Position numbers and translations under genes: made by a program | Notes under the pieces: generated by a model | What the model was told of the DNA's origin: nothing | The model's input: only the letters and a program-made list of their open reading frames with translations | The model's database searches: none | Shown here: piece after piece, positions 20,217 through 28,702 of the stretch | Position numbering within the stretch: position 1 is the stretch's first letter | How the letters are laid out: each line of letters begins with the position of its first letter | Source of the DNA: Nemertoderma westbladi | Taxonomy: Eukaryota; Xenacoelomorpha; Nemertodermatida; Nemertodermatidae | Length of the DNA: 32,393 nucleotides | Assembly: GCA_032718475.1 (NCBI GenBank) | Contig: JAUCBJ010006649.1 | Span: 1 to 32,393, forward strand | Direction of reading: 5' to 3'

Positions 20217-20577
20217 CGTATTCGAATTGTAAAATATTGGTTACCTATTATTTCCTTACCCGAAAGTAAACCAGCTAAACAGGCTTGTTATTTGCTACTG
20301 AAGAATGTGCAAGTACATGGTGAGCGTAATTGGGTTTCTAGTGTTCGTGATTTACTTAATTCTATGGGACAAAGTTGGGCTTGGGGAAACCAGGATGAAT
20401 TAAATTCGAAGGGATTTACAGTTACTGTAGGTGGAAAAAATTATGATGGATAATTTCATCCAAACATGGTGGAATGCTGTTGAAAGTTCGCCAAAGGGGA
20501 AATGGTATTATAACCGTGTATATGGCAGTATGGAGTGGAGTCATACTTGCAGGTTCTCAGTTGTTATCCAAAAGTAT
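20217..20577 (+). pseudogene. C-terminal part of a LINE-type polyprotein, frameshifted
   Basis: Frame open 20217-20450 reads KYWLPIISLPESKPAKQACY and HGERNWVSSVRDLLNSMG. This matches the region after reverse transcriptase in many invertebrate LINE polyproteins (pattern: YWL..L..LP....KQAY..L......NW...VR.LL...G). After TAA at 20451 the sense continues one frame over from 20449 (NFIQTWWNAVESSPKGKWYY), the usual W-rich continuation. The reading stops at about 20577, where an inserted sequence seems to begin. The remaining conserved end appears after 22154. Confidence 0.45.
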
Positions 20578-21458
20578 GTGGGGCGAGCCACGAAGTGAGT
20601 GAGCCTTAGCGTAGGGGTACCATTAATCAACCTGTCGTTCTGTCGTTCTGTCGCGTTTTTTTTTCAATATTTTATTTTAAACGTTAATAACTCGGCCAAT
20701 CCTTGATGAAATCTATCCAAACATGGTACACATGTTGTTTGGCAAAAGTTTGAAAATTTTCCAAGTAGAATTTGCGTGGGGCCTTCGTGCAGCATCAGTG
20801 TAATTGTTATTTCAGTTATAATAAATTTATTTATCCAAATTTAAAATGCGTTAAATTATTATTACTGTAGGATAAATCAGCTGGGTTTCTGACAAATTTT
20901 GCGATACATTGGGGCTGTCTGCCAATCTGCATGTACCATGTGTACTGGTACTGTCAGGCTGTACTCAATCCCTGAATCGAGAATCCTGCAATCAGTCAAT
21001 ACTGCAATACTGGTCAGCCGGTACCATACACTGCAGACATGCCATATCATGTAATCTAATTAAACATGGCCCCGGCAATCCTTGCGGTGATTATAGTTTA
21101 GGCCTAATTAGCCCAGTACCGGCACCGGTAATAATAATATAATAGTTTAGATAGTTACCGCTAATCATTCAGTCATTGGCACGGTACACCGTATTGCTGT
21201 ACTGCCGTTGTAGTGCGCACCGTAGGTACCACCCTACTACCGGTACCGGCTGACCAGTGGCAACTAGCACTTCAGCACTTGCACAGCAACAGCACTACCG
21301 GCGATACACAGGTTGGAATTTATGTATAGTTTGCTCAACAGTACAGATATAAAATAGTTATCTAAATTATATATATTACTATTGACAAGTATTGAAATAT
21401 ATACCGTTATTCGTGTTATCAGTATTTGCAACATCTGACATTGAAGAGGTGAGAGAAG

Positions 21459-21848
21459 ATGAAAACCGGCACTCAACAAAACCAACGCTTATCACAGGTC
21501 GGTATGGTTACCTCGAAACCGGCGCGACTCTCCACTCGAATACAACTTCAAAACACAAACGCCAACAATAAACTGAAAGCAAATCGAACGTCTTCAGAAG
21601 AATCTGTCATTGGGACAAAGAAAAGGAAGCCGAAACCACGGGAATGGACCACAGCTAAGATTGAATGCTCCCATTGTCAGAGTTCCTGGACCGAAATTGA
21701 AACACCAATTGCCGATGGGCTTGATCTCTCAAACCAAAACTTCCTCTGCGGGGTTTGCGCGGCAGTAAAGATTGAAAGTCTGGAAGCTGGCATCCCTAGG
21801 TATTATTATTATAAAGAGCGTCAGCCTGCGTTTAATAAATATATTTAA
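21459..21848 (+). CDS. Small basic protein with a zinc-finger-like CxxC...CxxC pair
   Basis: 129 codons. The N-terminal 65 residues are basic and disordered (Gln/Asn/Thr, then KKRKPKPREW). Residues about 70-108 hold CSHCQSSW, then an acidic loop and FLCGVCAAVK: two CxxC pairs about 30 residues apart, in the style of a PHD-like or zinc-ribbon fold. Such fingers occur in ORF1 proteins of some LINEs and in chromatin proteins. Only four metal ligands are clear. After the stop, another frame (about 21850-21984) continues protein-like text (VERKEAYNEDEYC, INHLAMHIERVFGNKFVLPF) to a TAG at 21982, so the gene may be frameshifted or spliced. It sits inside the candidate insertion 20578-22154. The function is unknown. 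Confidence 0.45.
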   Translation: MKTGTQQNQRLSQVGMVTSKPARLSTRIQLQNTNANNKLKANRTSSEESVIGTKKRKPKPREWTTAKIECSHCQSSWTEIETPIADGLDLSNQNFLCGVCAAVKIESLEAGIPRYYYYKERQPAFNKYI

Positions 21849-21849
21849 T

Positions 21850-21984
21850 ACAAAACAGGTCGAACGCAAAGAGGCTTATAATGAAGACGAGTACTGCATT
21901 GATTATATTCCTATAAACCACCTGGCTATGCATATTGAACGTGTGTTTGGAAATAAGTTCGTGCTACCCTTCCGTGGGTGGTAG
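21850..21984 (+). pseudogene. Possible frameshifted continuation of the zinc-finger-like ORF
   Basis: Frame 1 from about 21850 reads KQVERKEAYNEDEYCIDYIP and ends FVLPFRGW before TAG at 21982-21984. The composition is protein-like and begins where the previous ORF ends. A one-base indel near the TATTATTATTATAAAG tract (about 21800-21816) would join the two. An intron is the alternative. Confidence 0.35.
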
Positions 21985-22154
21985 ATGTCGCGGTTGTTAG
22001 GTGCAGATTAAAAGGGGTGAACACGTACTGTCCCCCTTTCTTTGATTAATTGGTGGTGTGGGTTAATCTCTCATAACCTGATTTTGTGATAGTGTCGCAC
22101 AATTTTAATTTGTATCTCATCATAACTGGGCCTCGTGCTGCGCGAAGGCCCCAC

Positions 22155-22336
22155 GAACGTGTAGGTCATCAGTGAGTTCCCTGAGATGCTCTTCTCATGG
22201 ATTGGAAATTGAGCGACGTCGATGGCGTAATGTGCCACGTGGTGACAGATTACAGTATGCCGACTCTGCAGCTCTCAGGACAGCAGGAAGTAGAAGATGG
22301 GTACCATTTGTAACAATTAACGCTTACAATTCCTAG
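22155..22336 (+). pseudogene. Extreme C-terminal end of the same LINE-type polyprotein
   Basis: One open frame to TAG at 22334 contains LRCSSHGLEIERRRWRNVPR, matching the conserved end block of many invertebrate LINE polyproteins (RCS.H.LEIE.GR..NIPR). It normally follows within a few dozen residues of the block now ending at 20577, so the two belong together. The usual cysteine pair after this block is not seen. Confidence 0.45.
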
Positions 22337-23040
22337 GCCTGCTACCTTCCAGATATATCAGCCATCCAACACATTTTAAGTTTCGTGAACTTCTCGGTAA
22401 CCAATCAGAAACCAAAATCAAACAGTTCAGTTTGTTTCAATTGAAGGCATTTATCCTGCGTTTGGAAGCGCCTCGTGTACAATAAAGCTTGTATTGTAAG
22501 AGTATACAGTACCTGGGATATTTTGTAATTTACTATTATATCTATATATTATATTGTGCTATATCATAGTCAATAAATTACCTACATCGATACATACAGT
22601 ACACTACTGTAGTCAATGAACATTTATTTCAACAGTAAAACAATAACAGTAAAGGCATACTATGTATGCAACTACTGTATAATACAGTAAATAGACTTAC
22701 AATTAAATGGGTAAATTTACATTAAATTTACGTTCATTATTCGTCCAGGGTCCAGACGTTGTGAATTTATGTTCATATGACGTCAATGCCTCACATAGGA
22801 CGCCTACATGATGCTGAACGTTCAATAGTTCAAAGTTGGCCGTCAGAAGTACCGTTATATGAACAGATAATTGATCTTAAAATGACGTCTTCAAATGACG
22901 TTTGATTTCTGTGTTCACTAGACGTTCATTTCTGGGGTGTTATAGGTCCATATATTAGGTAGAACATACGTAAAAAATTAACCTGAGACTGATGACCAAT
23001 CACTGCATACTAAGTAAGCCTACATATGATATACTGTAGT
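22337..23040. other. Non-coding; cluster of ACGT cores
   Basis: No gene seen. About seven ACGT tetranucleotides lie in 22730-22925, including a perfect TGACGTCA (22778-22785, the consensus CRE site). This could be a degenerate repeat built on GACGT/ACGTTCATT rather than regulation. Confidence 0.4.
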
Positions 23041-23056
23041 TCCCTAAGTTTACTAC
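23041..23056. repeat. Target-site duplication of the outer LINE, left copy
   Basis: TCCCTAAGTTTACTAC, identical to 26559-26574 on the other side of the element. The last four bases may belong to the triplet tail, so the true length is 12-16. Confidence 0.85.
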
Positions 23057-23069
23057 TACTACTAGGTCG

Positions 23070-24540
23070 CGCAATTTCGTTTCTCCCAAGTTCAGTATCC
23101 CTTTCAAGTTGACCTATATATGTTAAAGCCGGTCGACCACGACTACGCTTTCCATGAGTTGGTTGCCAGAGAAGTACAGATCTGGTATGACCTCGTCTTT
23201 ACTTCGCCAGCAGTGCCCACTGAATCTTAATCTTCGTCCACGGAGGGTAGTTGATACAGGTGGTATTGTACCAAAAAGCTAGGCGTTTGTCATGTGTTGT
23301 CTCCAGCTGATGTTTAGGGCTGCCCTTAGTAGTCTTGTGTAGTAACCATCAATTCGTTGTTCAAGTGATTTAGTCAGTGTCCAGGTCTCACCCCCCGCAT
23401 AAAAATACACTTCCCACTGTGGCTCGAAAGAACTTAGTCTTCAGGTGCCTGGAGAGATCTGATTTCCAGATGGTAACCATTTTTGATAGAGCTACCCAAG
23501 CCTTTGATTTCCTAACTTCTATGTCCTTTTTGCTACTCTCTATCCATGATCCAAGGTAATGGAAGTCATCGACCCTTCTTAGTTGATTATTATCAATGGT
23601 TGTCAAGTTTCCATCAATATTAAAGGTCATGAATTCGGCCTTTGCAGCATTTACTGTATATGCAATCCAACCTCCTTAGCAGCCCTCTCCACTTTATTTA
23701 GTAGAAGCTGTGCATCTGCTAGCGTATTAGAGAGCAGGGCGATGTCATCCGCAAAGTCGGTGTCTGTGACTGTAGTTGCCGGATATCTACTACTTCTGCG
23801 TTCTTGAGTGTGAATCCCAGATCTTCACCCTTTGTGGCCGTCCTCATTGCGTAATCCATCACAATTACAAATAGTAATGGTGCTAATGTGTCACCTTGCA
23901 GTACGCCAGCCAGGATTGAGAAAAACTCAGTTTCACCATCTGGTGAGAGTACCTGCGCTTCTGTGTCACAATATAACAATCCAATGCCTGCAACAATGAC
24001 TTCTGGTATTCCATAAGCTCTTAGGATTTCAAGCATTTTACCTCTATAGATGGAGTCGAATGCCTTCTTGAAGTCCAAAAAAGTCATGACTGCGGGGAGA
24101 TTCTTTGACTTAATTCCTTCAATCAGTCTCCGTAGTGCAAGTATCTGAGCTATTGTTGATCTACTTGGTCGAAATCCGTTTTGGCTCTTACACAGTAATT
24201 ACTCTATGTGAGGCCTAATCCTATATAGAATCATTTTATTGTATATTTTGGCAGCTACCACAAGCAGACAGATCCCACGATAGTTTGTTGGTATGCCGAG
24301 GTCTCCCTTCTTGGGGAGTGGCTTTAGTTGACCTTTAGTCCAAATTGGTGGTGGCTTTTCCCCTTTTAAACATCCGGTTGCAAACATTCAATAATGGTCT
24401 GTTTAGCACTCCGGTTTTCCATACCTCCGCTGGGATTTCATCTAATCTACTCGCTTTATTATTGGACATGCTTTTAATGCTTCTTTGGAGTTCGGTAGGT
24501 GTGAACTCCCCTGTTTCTATAGGTAGTGTCTTGTCATATA
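23070..24540 (-). pseudogene. Reverse transcriptase of LINE B, disrupted
   Basis: Blocks in order on the minus strand: IPAEVWKTG (about 24430); KPLPKKGDL and NYRGICLLVVAAKIYNKMIL (24199-24387), ended by an in-frame TAA at 24199-24201; NGFRPSRSTIAQILALRRLI; motif A FLDFKKAFDS; VLQGDTLAPLLFVIVMDY; then a lost A near 23803-23810 shifts the frame before TDTDFADD (FADD codons 23744-23755, intact). The C-terminal blocks YLGSWIESSKKD, RHLKTKFFRAT and WRSKDEV follow with further damage. All catalytic residues are still readable, but no single frame links them. Confidence 0.85.
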
Positions 24541-24551
24541 TTTTCCTTGTA
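24541..24551. repeat. Target-site duplication of nested LINE C, left copy
   Basis: TTTTCCTTGTA, identical to 25435-25445; flanking bases differ on both sides, so the duplication is exactly 11 bp. Confidence 0.95.
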
Positions 24552-25434
24552 CAGTACTACTACTAGGATCGGCATGCTGCATTGCAGCTGCATTTTTAAG
24601 AATGCTGTGCCGGCTTGTCAACAAAATTGCACCGCCACAACTCCCTATCACCCATGACATTTGCTAGATCAACCGCATCTTTAAGGCCAGTGTCCTTTAA
24701 GATGCGTCTCAAGAAAGTCATGGGCTGTCCACCATGCTTATTCACTCCATGAGGCTGCCAAAGTACAAGATTATGCACTGGCTGGTCCTCACGGCGAAAG
24801 CAATGTCCTGCAAAGCGGAGGCGATTTTGTTCTAGTGTCAAGCTTGGGGGAACCAATGAGACACCTCCAATGTTATATAGTGTCTGGTTGGAGATGTGTG
24901 CATTGTACTTGACACAATGTACCCGGCGTAGCATTCTTGTGAATGTGCCATCCAGAGATTTGGTGTCCTCAGCAGTTAGAGCCCAGCATGGACTCCCGTA
25001 GAGGAGTACTGGAACTACTGCTGCTCTAAATAATCGGACCTTAAGTTTCCGATTAATTCTCGGTAACTTCCAAATCTTGGAAAGCCTATTCAAGGCTGCC
25101 CATGCCTTTCCCTTACGTATTCGAAGGTCCTCACCTGACTTCCGGATCCATGATCCCAGGTAACAGAAGTCGTCCACATGCTCAAGCATACCATCCTTTG
25201 AGCTTATGCTCATCCGATCAGAGACTTGCTGAGGACTTTCAAAGTTAACTGTCAGAATTTTGGTCTTTCTGGAGTTAATAAAAAGACCAAAACTAGAAGC
25301 AGCATGTTCTAATGAGCTGAGGAGCAGCTGGGCTCCCTCTAATGATTCTGAGAGTACTCCTAAGTCATCAGCAAAGTCTAGATCAGTTAGGTACTTGGCA
25401 GGATTTCCTCGACTTCTGGAGCCAGTAGGTGGAG
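24552..25434 (-). mobile_element. RTE-like LINE copy C, 5'-truncated, nested inside LINE B
   Basis: 883 bp between exact 11-bp target duplications. The 3' end at the left has a triplet tail (CAGTACTACTACTAGG on the plus strand) about 40 bases after the stop codon, again RTE-like. Its protein differs clearly from copies A and B and so represents a second family. No stop or frameshift is seen, which fits its being younger than its host element. Confidence 0.95.
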
Positions 25435-25480
25435 TTTTCCTTGTAGGGCTGACCTCGATGTTTGGTGGCTGCACAAGCAA
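24596..25480 (-). CDS. LINE C reverse transcriptase C-terminal part, with a start borrowed from LINE B
   Basis: 294 codons. The first about 15 residues (LVQPPNIEVSPTRK) belong to LINE B; from the insertion point on, the text is LINE C: catalytic LTDLDFADDLG (FADD at 25364-25375), then SRKTKILTV, YLGSWIRKSGEDLRIRKGKAW, KVRLFRAAVVPVLLYGSPCW, LRFAGHCFRREDQPVHNLVLW and KHGGQPMTFLRRIL. Motif A and the fingers are missing, so no enzyme can be made. The in-frame B-C fusion is accidental. It could be the same family as the LINE ORF at 30179-32393, whose visible part ends just before the FADD region; the two do not overlap, so this cannot be tested here. Confidence 0.85.
   Translation of the reverse strand: MLVQPPNIEVSPTRKTPPTGSRSRGNPAKYLTDLDFADDLGVLSESLEGAQLLLSSLEHAASSFGLFINSRKTKILTVNFESPQQVSDRMSISSKDGMLEHVDDFCYLGSWIRKSGEDLRIRKGKAWAALNRLSKIWKLPRINRKLKVRLFRAAVVPVLLYGSPCWALTAEDTKSLDGTFTRMLRRVHCVKYNAHISNQTLYNIGGVSLVPPSLTLEQNRLRFAGHCFRREDQPVHNLVLWQPHGVNKHGGQPMTFLRRILKDTGLKDAVDLANVMGDRELWRCNFVDKPAQHS
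25435..25445. repeat. Target-site duplication of nested LINE C, right copy
   Basis: TTTTCCTTGTA, identical to 24541-24551. Confidence 0.95.
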
Positions 25481-26558
25481 GTTGCTGAAGTGATTTTTCC
25501 ACTTCCCAACACGTTCTTCAGGACTATCGGCTTTATGGCGCCCCTTTGCACAACTTTTCCGACCAGGTACCTCATTTACAGTTTGCCAGGTAAGTCTTGA
25601 TTGTTGCTGTATGTGAGCAGTTGTAATTGCTTCAGTTTTATCCTGTATGTACTTTCCTGGCTGATGTTGTAGGCCAATTTAAGATCGTCCTTAGCTTTCT
25701 AAACCTTGTTAATGTTTTCGGTTGTTGGTTGTTCGGTTTTAACTTTGTAGGCTATCTAAGATCTTCTCTCTTACAAGTAACCTCAGAGTTTTGCCATGGC
25801 ACATACTGTTTTCGTTTGGGTTTCTGGGGGATATGCCTCTTAGCTGATTCCTTGTGGGCTGTTATTATATTCTGGTATATTGAATCGGTGGATTGGTCTT
25901 CATCCATTGACTGAAGTGCTTCAAAGCGGTTTTGAACTTCTACTGTATAAGCATCCTTTACAGCATTATCAGTTCTGAGTTTCTCCCAGTCATATTTGAT
26001 TTGCTTGCTTGTCCTGGGTTTGCTGGCTCTCAAACTGAGTCTGATCTCTGCAGTCCCAATTCTGTGGTCCGAACCAATTAGGTTAAACGAGCTGTATGCC
26101 TCGCAGCTGATCATGCTGTTTCTCCACTTTTTGTTAATAAGGATGTAATCCAGTTGTGCTTTGGTTCCAATAGGGTATTGAAAGGTCCATAGCTTCCCCT
26201 TACTCTTTTCGAATGTGTTGTTTGTTGGTATCAATTCACGTTCTTCCATTAGGTCTAAAAGTAAGTACCCATTTCTGTTAGAACTGGTGTTAAGTGTAAC
26301 CCTTGATGTCTTCTGGGCCAATTTGCGCATTCACGTCACCAGCAATGACTTTAACATTGTGTCTCGGAATGTCCTTTATAAGTCCAGTCAGTTCTTCATG
26401 TTCTGGCTCTGAGGCATTGGTTGGACTGTAGCAACATATAACAGTTGCCTTGGGATTCCCATCAAATGTTCCGATCATAACCCTGGAATTTATAGATTCG
26501 ATGTTGTTTAGGGTTTTAAGTGCAAATGGGCTTAGCAGAATTCCTACTCCGCCAATCG
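25446..26558 (-). pseudogene. Endonuclease and linker of LINE B, disrupted
   Basis: An apurinic-type endonuclease (exonuclease-endonuclease-phosphatase fold) that nicks target DNA. Visible blocks: GGVGILLSP, SRVMIGTFDGNPKATVICCY, catalytic GDVNAQIG (26290-26478), a frame change at about 26300, then LLLDLMEERELIPTNN, GKLWTFQYP, LDYILINKKW, catalytic SDHR and IRLSLRASKP (25752-26330). Further left the linker has a stop after CKREDLR and at least one more frame change before TWQTVNEVPGRKS and SPEERVGKWKNHFSNLL. The N-terminal strand of the endonuclease is missing: 5' truncation. Confidence 0.85.
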
Positions 26559-26574
26559 TCCCTAAGTTTACTAC
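26559..26574. repeat. Target-site duplication of the outer LINE, right copy
   Basis: TCCCTAAGTTTACTAC, identical to 23041-23056. Confidence 0.85.
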
Positions 26575-26743
26575 AGTAGTTTTATGTTGTCATTATTTAT
26601 ATCACCTAGCCTACAGTACATTATCTGCATATATATTATACAGTTAACTCCTGACCGGCTGCCTGTCTCACCCCCTACTGGAGAGAGAGCAGCCAACAAT
26701 TCTTTGAGTCCCTTTCCTGATGACCTTTCTGGCCCAAACCCTG
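26575..26743 (+). other. Possible 5' end of the LINE whose ORF resumes at 30237
   Basis: An open frame from ATG at 26584 reads protein-like from about 26642 (TPDRLPVSPPTGERAANNSL, SPFPDDLSGPNPG). At 26744-26746 the duplicated block begins. The sequence right of the block (30236 on) is in the same frame, and the two edges share GGT. I infer that both belong to one LINE 5' region; alternatively this is unrelated sequence. Confidence 0.4.
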
Positions 26744-28702
26744 GGTGGAGAGGGCCCTTTCCCTGCAAGAAAACCGGCGCGGTAGCTACCAAGATAAAGC
26801 GCCGTCCCAGATTGTGAGAACCCTATACCCATGACCTAGGCACATTGTAGTACATCTCAGCAACTGCCCAGACGATTTTCTTGAAATTTGCACACGACCT
26901 GCGCCGCGGTTCCATATAACCCTATACCAAATTTCAAATAAATTCATAAATTAGGGGCCGAGTGAGAATGTTTTAAAGTTATTAAAAATTAATAAAAACT
27001 ATTAGAAATAAATCTTGCCGATATCTGATTGGGAAGAGCACCGAGGCTGTTCGCTGGTAGAATTAATTCAGAGTTGGCTTGGCAACCACAGTAGGTAGGT
27101 AGAGCTGCTAGTATGCCGTTATCTCAGTAGTAATATGGCCGCCATCTAATGTGTACTATTTATAGACAATTTGATTTAATGATAACCACAGTGTCTGACT
27201 ACTGGGGTTGTTTAATGACGGATGTTATACTATAGCCAGTCTGCCCAGCAATACACATATCCATTATATGAACAATGTTTACAGTTAATCTATTGAATGG
27301 GGCTAATCAGTAGTGGGTAAATGATGCGAATTATAATGGTAGTGGCAAAGCAGTATATATGCACACTCTAGTCCTAAATCAGTCGATCTCAGGAACTGCA
27401 GATACGATTTTTTTTTAATTTGCACACAATATGAAGGGGGGTACCAGAAATAAGTGTACCAAATTTCAAGTAAATTGATCAATTTACTAATATATTTATA
27501 ATTAAAACGGTAATAAATTTCGCTATTTAAGAAAACTATAGGTCCTATAGGAAAATGATGAAATTCAAAGTTGTAGATAATCATCCGCGTAGCCCATCGG
27601 TGAAATAAAATGTTGACTTTATTTATAACTAATATATTTATAGGCCCTAATTAAAAAGGTAATAAATTTCACTATTTAAGAAAACTATAGGTCCTATAGG
27701 AAAGTGATGAAACTCAAAGTTGTAGATAATCATCCGCGTAGCCCATCGGTGGAATAAAATGTTGACTTTATTTATAACTAATATATTTATAATTAAAAAG
27801 GTAATAAATTTCGCTATTTAAGAAAACTATAGGTCCTATAGGAAAATGATGAAATTCAAAGTTGTAGATAATCATCCGCGTAGCCCATCGGTGAAATAAA
27901 ATGTTGACTTTATTTATAACTAATATATTTATAGGCCCTAATTAAAAAGGTAATAAATTTCACTATTTAAGAAAACTATAGGTCCTATAGGAAAGTGATG
28001 AAACTCAAAGTTGTAGATAATCATCCGCGTAGCCCATCGGTGGAATAAAATGTTGACTTTATTTATAACTAATATATTTATAATTAAAAAGGTAATAAAT
28101 TTCGCTATTTAAGAAAACTATAGGTCCTATAGGAAAGTGATGAAACTCAAAGTTGTAGATAATCATCCGCGTAGCCCATCGGTGAAATAAAATGTTGACT
28201 TTATTTATAACTAATATATTTATAGGCCCTAATTAAAAAGGTAATAAATTTCGCTATTTAAGAAAACTACGGGAAAATGATGAAATTCAAAGTTGTAGAT
28301 AATCATCCGCATATCCCATCGGTGGAATAAAATTTTGATTTTATTTATAACTAATTTATTTATAATTAAAAAGTTTATAAATTTAACTATTTAAGTAAAT
28401 AATCCGAAACGTTTATTTCCGAAATGTTTAATTGTACAATGCGAATTCGAATCTACCAATTATTTTTAGGAACGATTAGAAGACCACCGGGGCTACATGT
28501 TTAGATTATGATTTATTTGTTCCAGAACGTTGTTACAGCTGTACAGGGTGGGTGGGCAATTTGGTGCTAGTGAATATTTAGAGTTCATTTATTTAGCTCA
28601 AAATGCTTAGAATTCTCAAGTTGTTTACATTGATATCACAATTTTGAAAGAAATATTTATCAAGAAGGTCAAAACTGAAGCCATTCTCGGACGTCCGCTC
28701 TT
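26744..28702. repeat. Large tandem duplication, copy I (1959 bp)
   Basis: Starts GGTGGAGAGGGCCCTTTCCC and ends GGACGTCCGCTCTT. Copy II (28703-30236) repeats it with few substitutions and a different number of inner units. Contents in order: GC-rich start with inverted CGGCGC/GCGCCG; two related blocks with ACGATTTT..TTGAAATTTGCACAC (about 26852-26955 and 27381-27490); the inner array of 142/149-bp units; a unique right part with a perfect CGGACGTCCG palindrome near the end. No convincing ORF. Confidence 0.9.
27497..28390. repeat. Inner minisatellite of copy I: alternating 149/142-bp units, six plus a partial
   Basis: TAATAAATTTC recurs at 27511, 27660, 27802, 27951, 28093 and 28242. Every second unit has seven extra bases (AGGCCCT), so the true repeat is a dimer of 291 bp. 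Each unit contains the hairpin CTATAGG-T-CCTATAG and CATCCGCGTAGCCCATCGGT. The last full unit lost about ten bases of the hairpin (near 28270), and a degenerate unit closes the array. Confidence 0.95.

Larger units (their letters stand above)
20578..22154. mobile_element. Candidate insertion element splitting the LINE remnant
   Basis: It starts GTGGGGCGAGCCACGAAG and ends with GCGAAGGCCCCAC, giving GTGGGGC inverted ends. An additional 20-base inverted pair (GTGGGGCCTTCGTGCAGCAT at 20776-20795 against the reverse complement of 22135-22154, 18 of 20 matching) lies inside the left end. The flanking LINE pieces would be nearly contiguous without it. It carries one small ORF (21459-21848). The family is not recognised, and no target-site duplication was found. 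Confidence 0.4.
23057..26558 (-). mobile_element. RTE-like LINE copy B (outer, decayed), with LINE C nested in it
   Basis: Minus-strand LINE bounded by the duplicated target TCCCTAAGTTTACTAC. Read from the right it carries an endonuclease start (truncated, GGVGILLSP), endonuclease body, linker, LINE C inserted at 24552-25434, then reverse transcriptase and C-terminal part to a triplet tail at 23057. Without LINE C it is about 2.6 kb. It has several frameshifts and stops, and lacks about 56 bases just before the tail that copy A (12221-13214) retains. Confidence 0.9.

Noticed and set aside
27303-27584. Minus-strand frame of 93 codons, duplicated at 29265-29552
   Set aside because: Its being kept in both copies follows from the recent duplication; composition is AT-driven and no motif is present.
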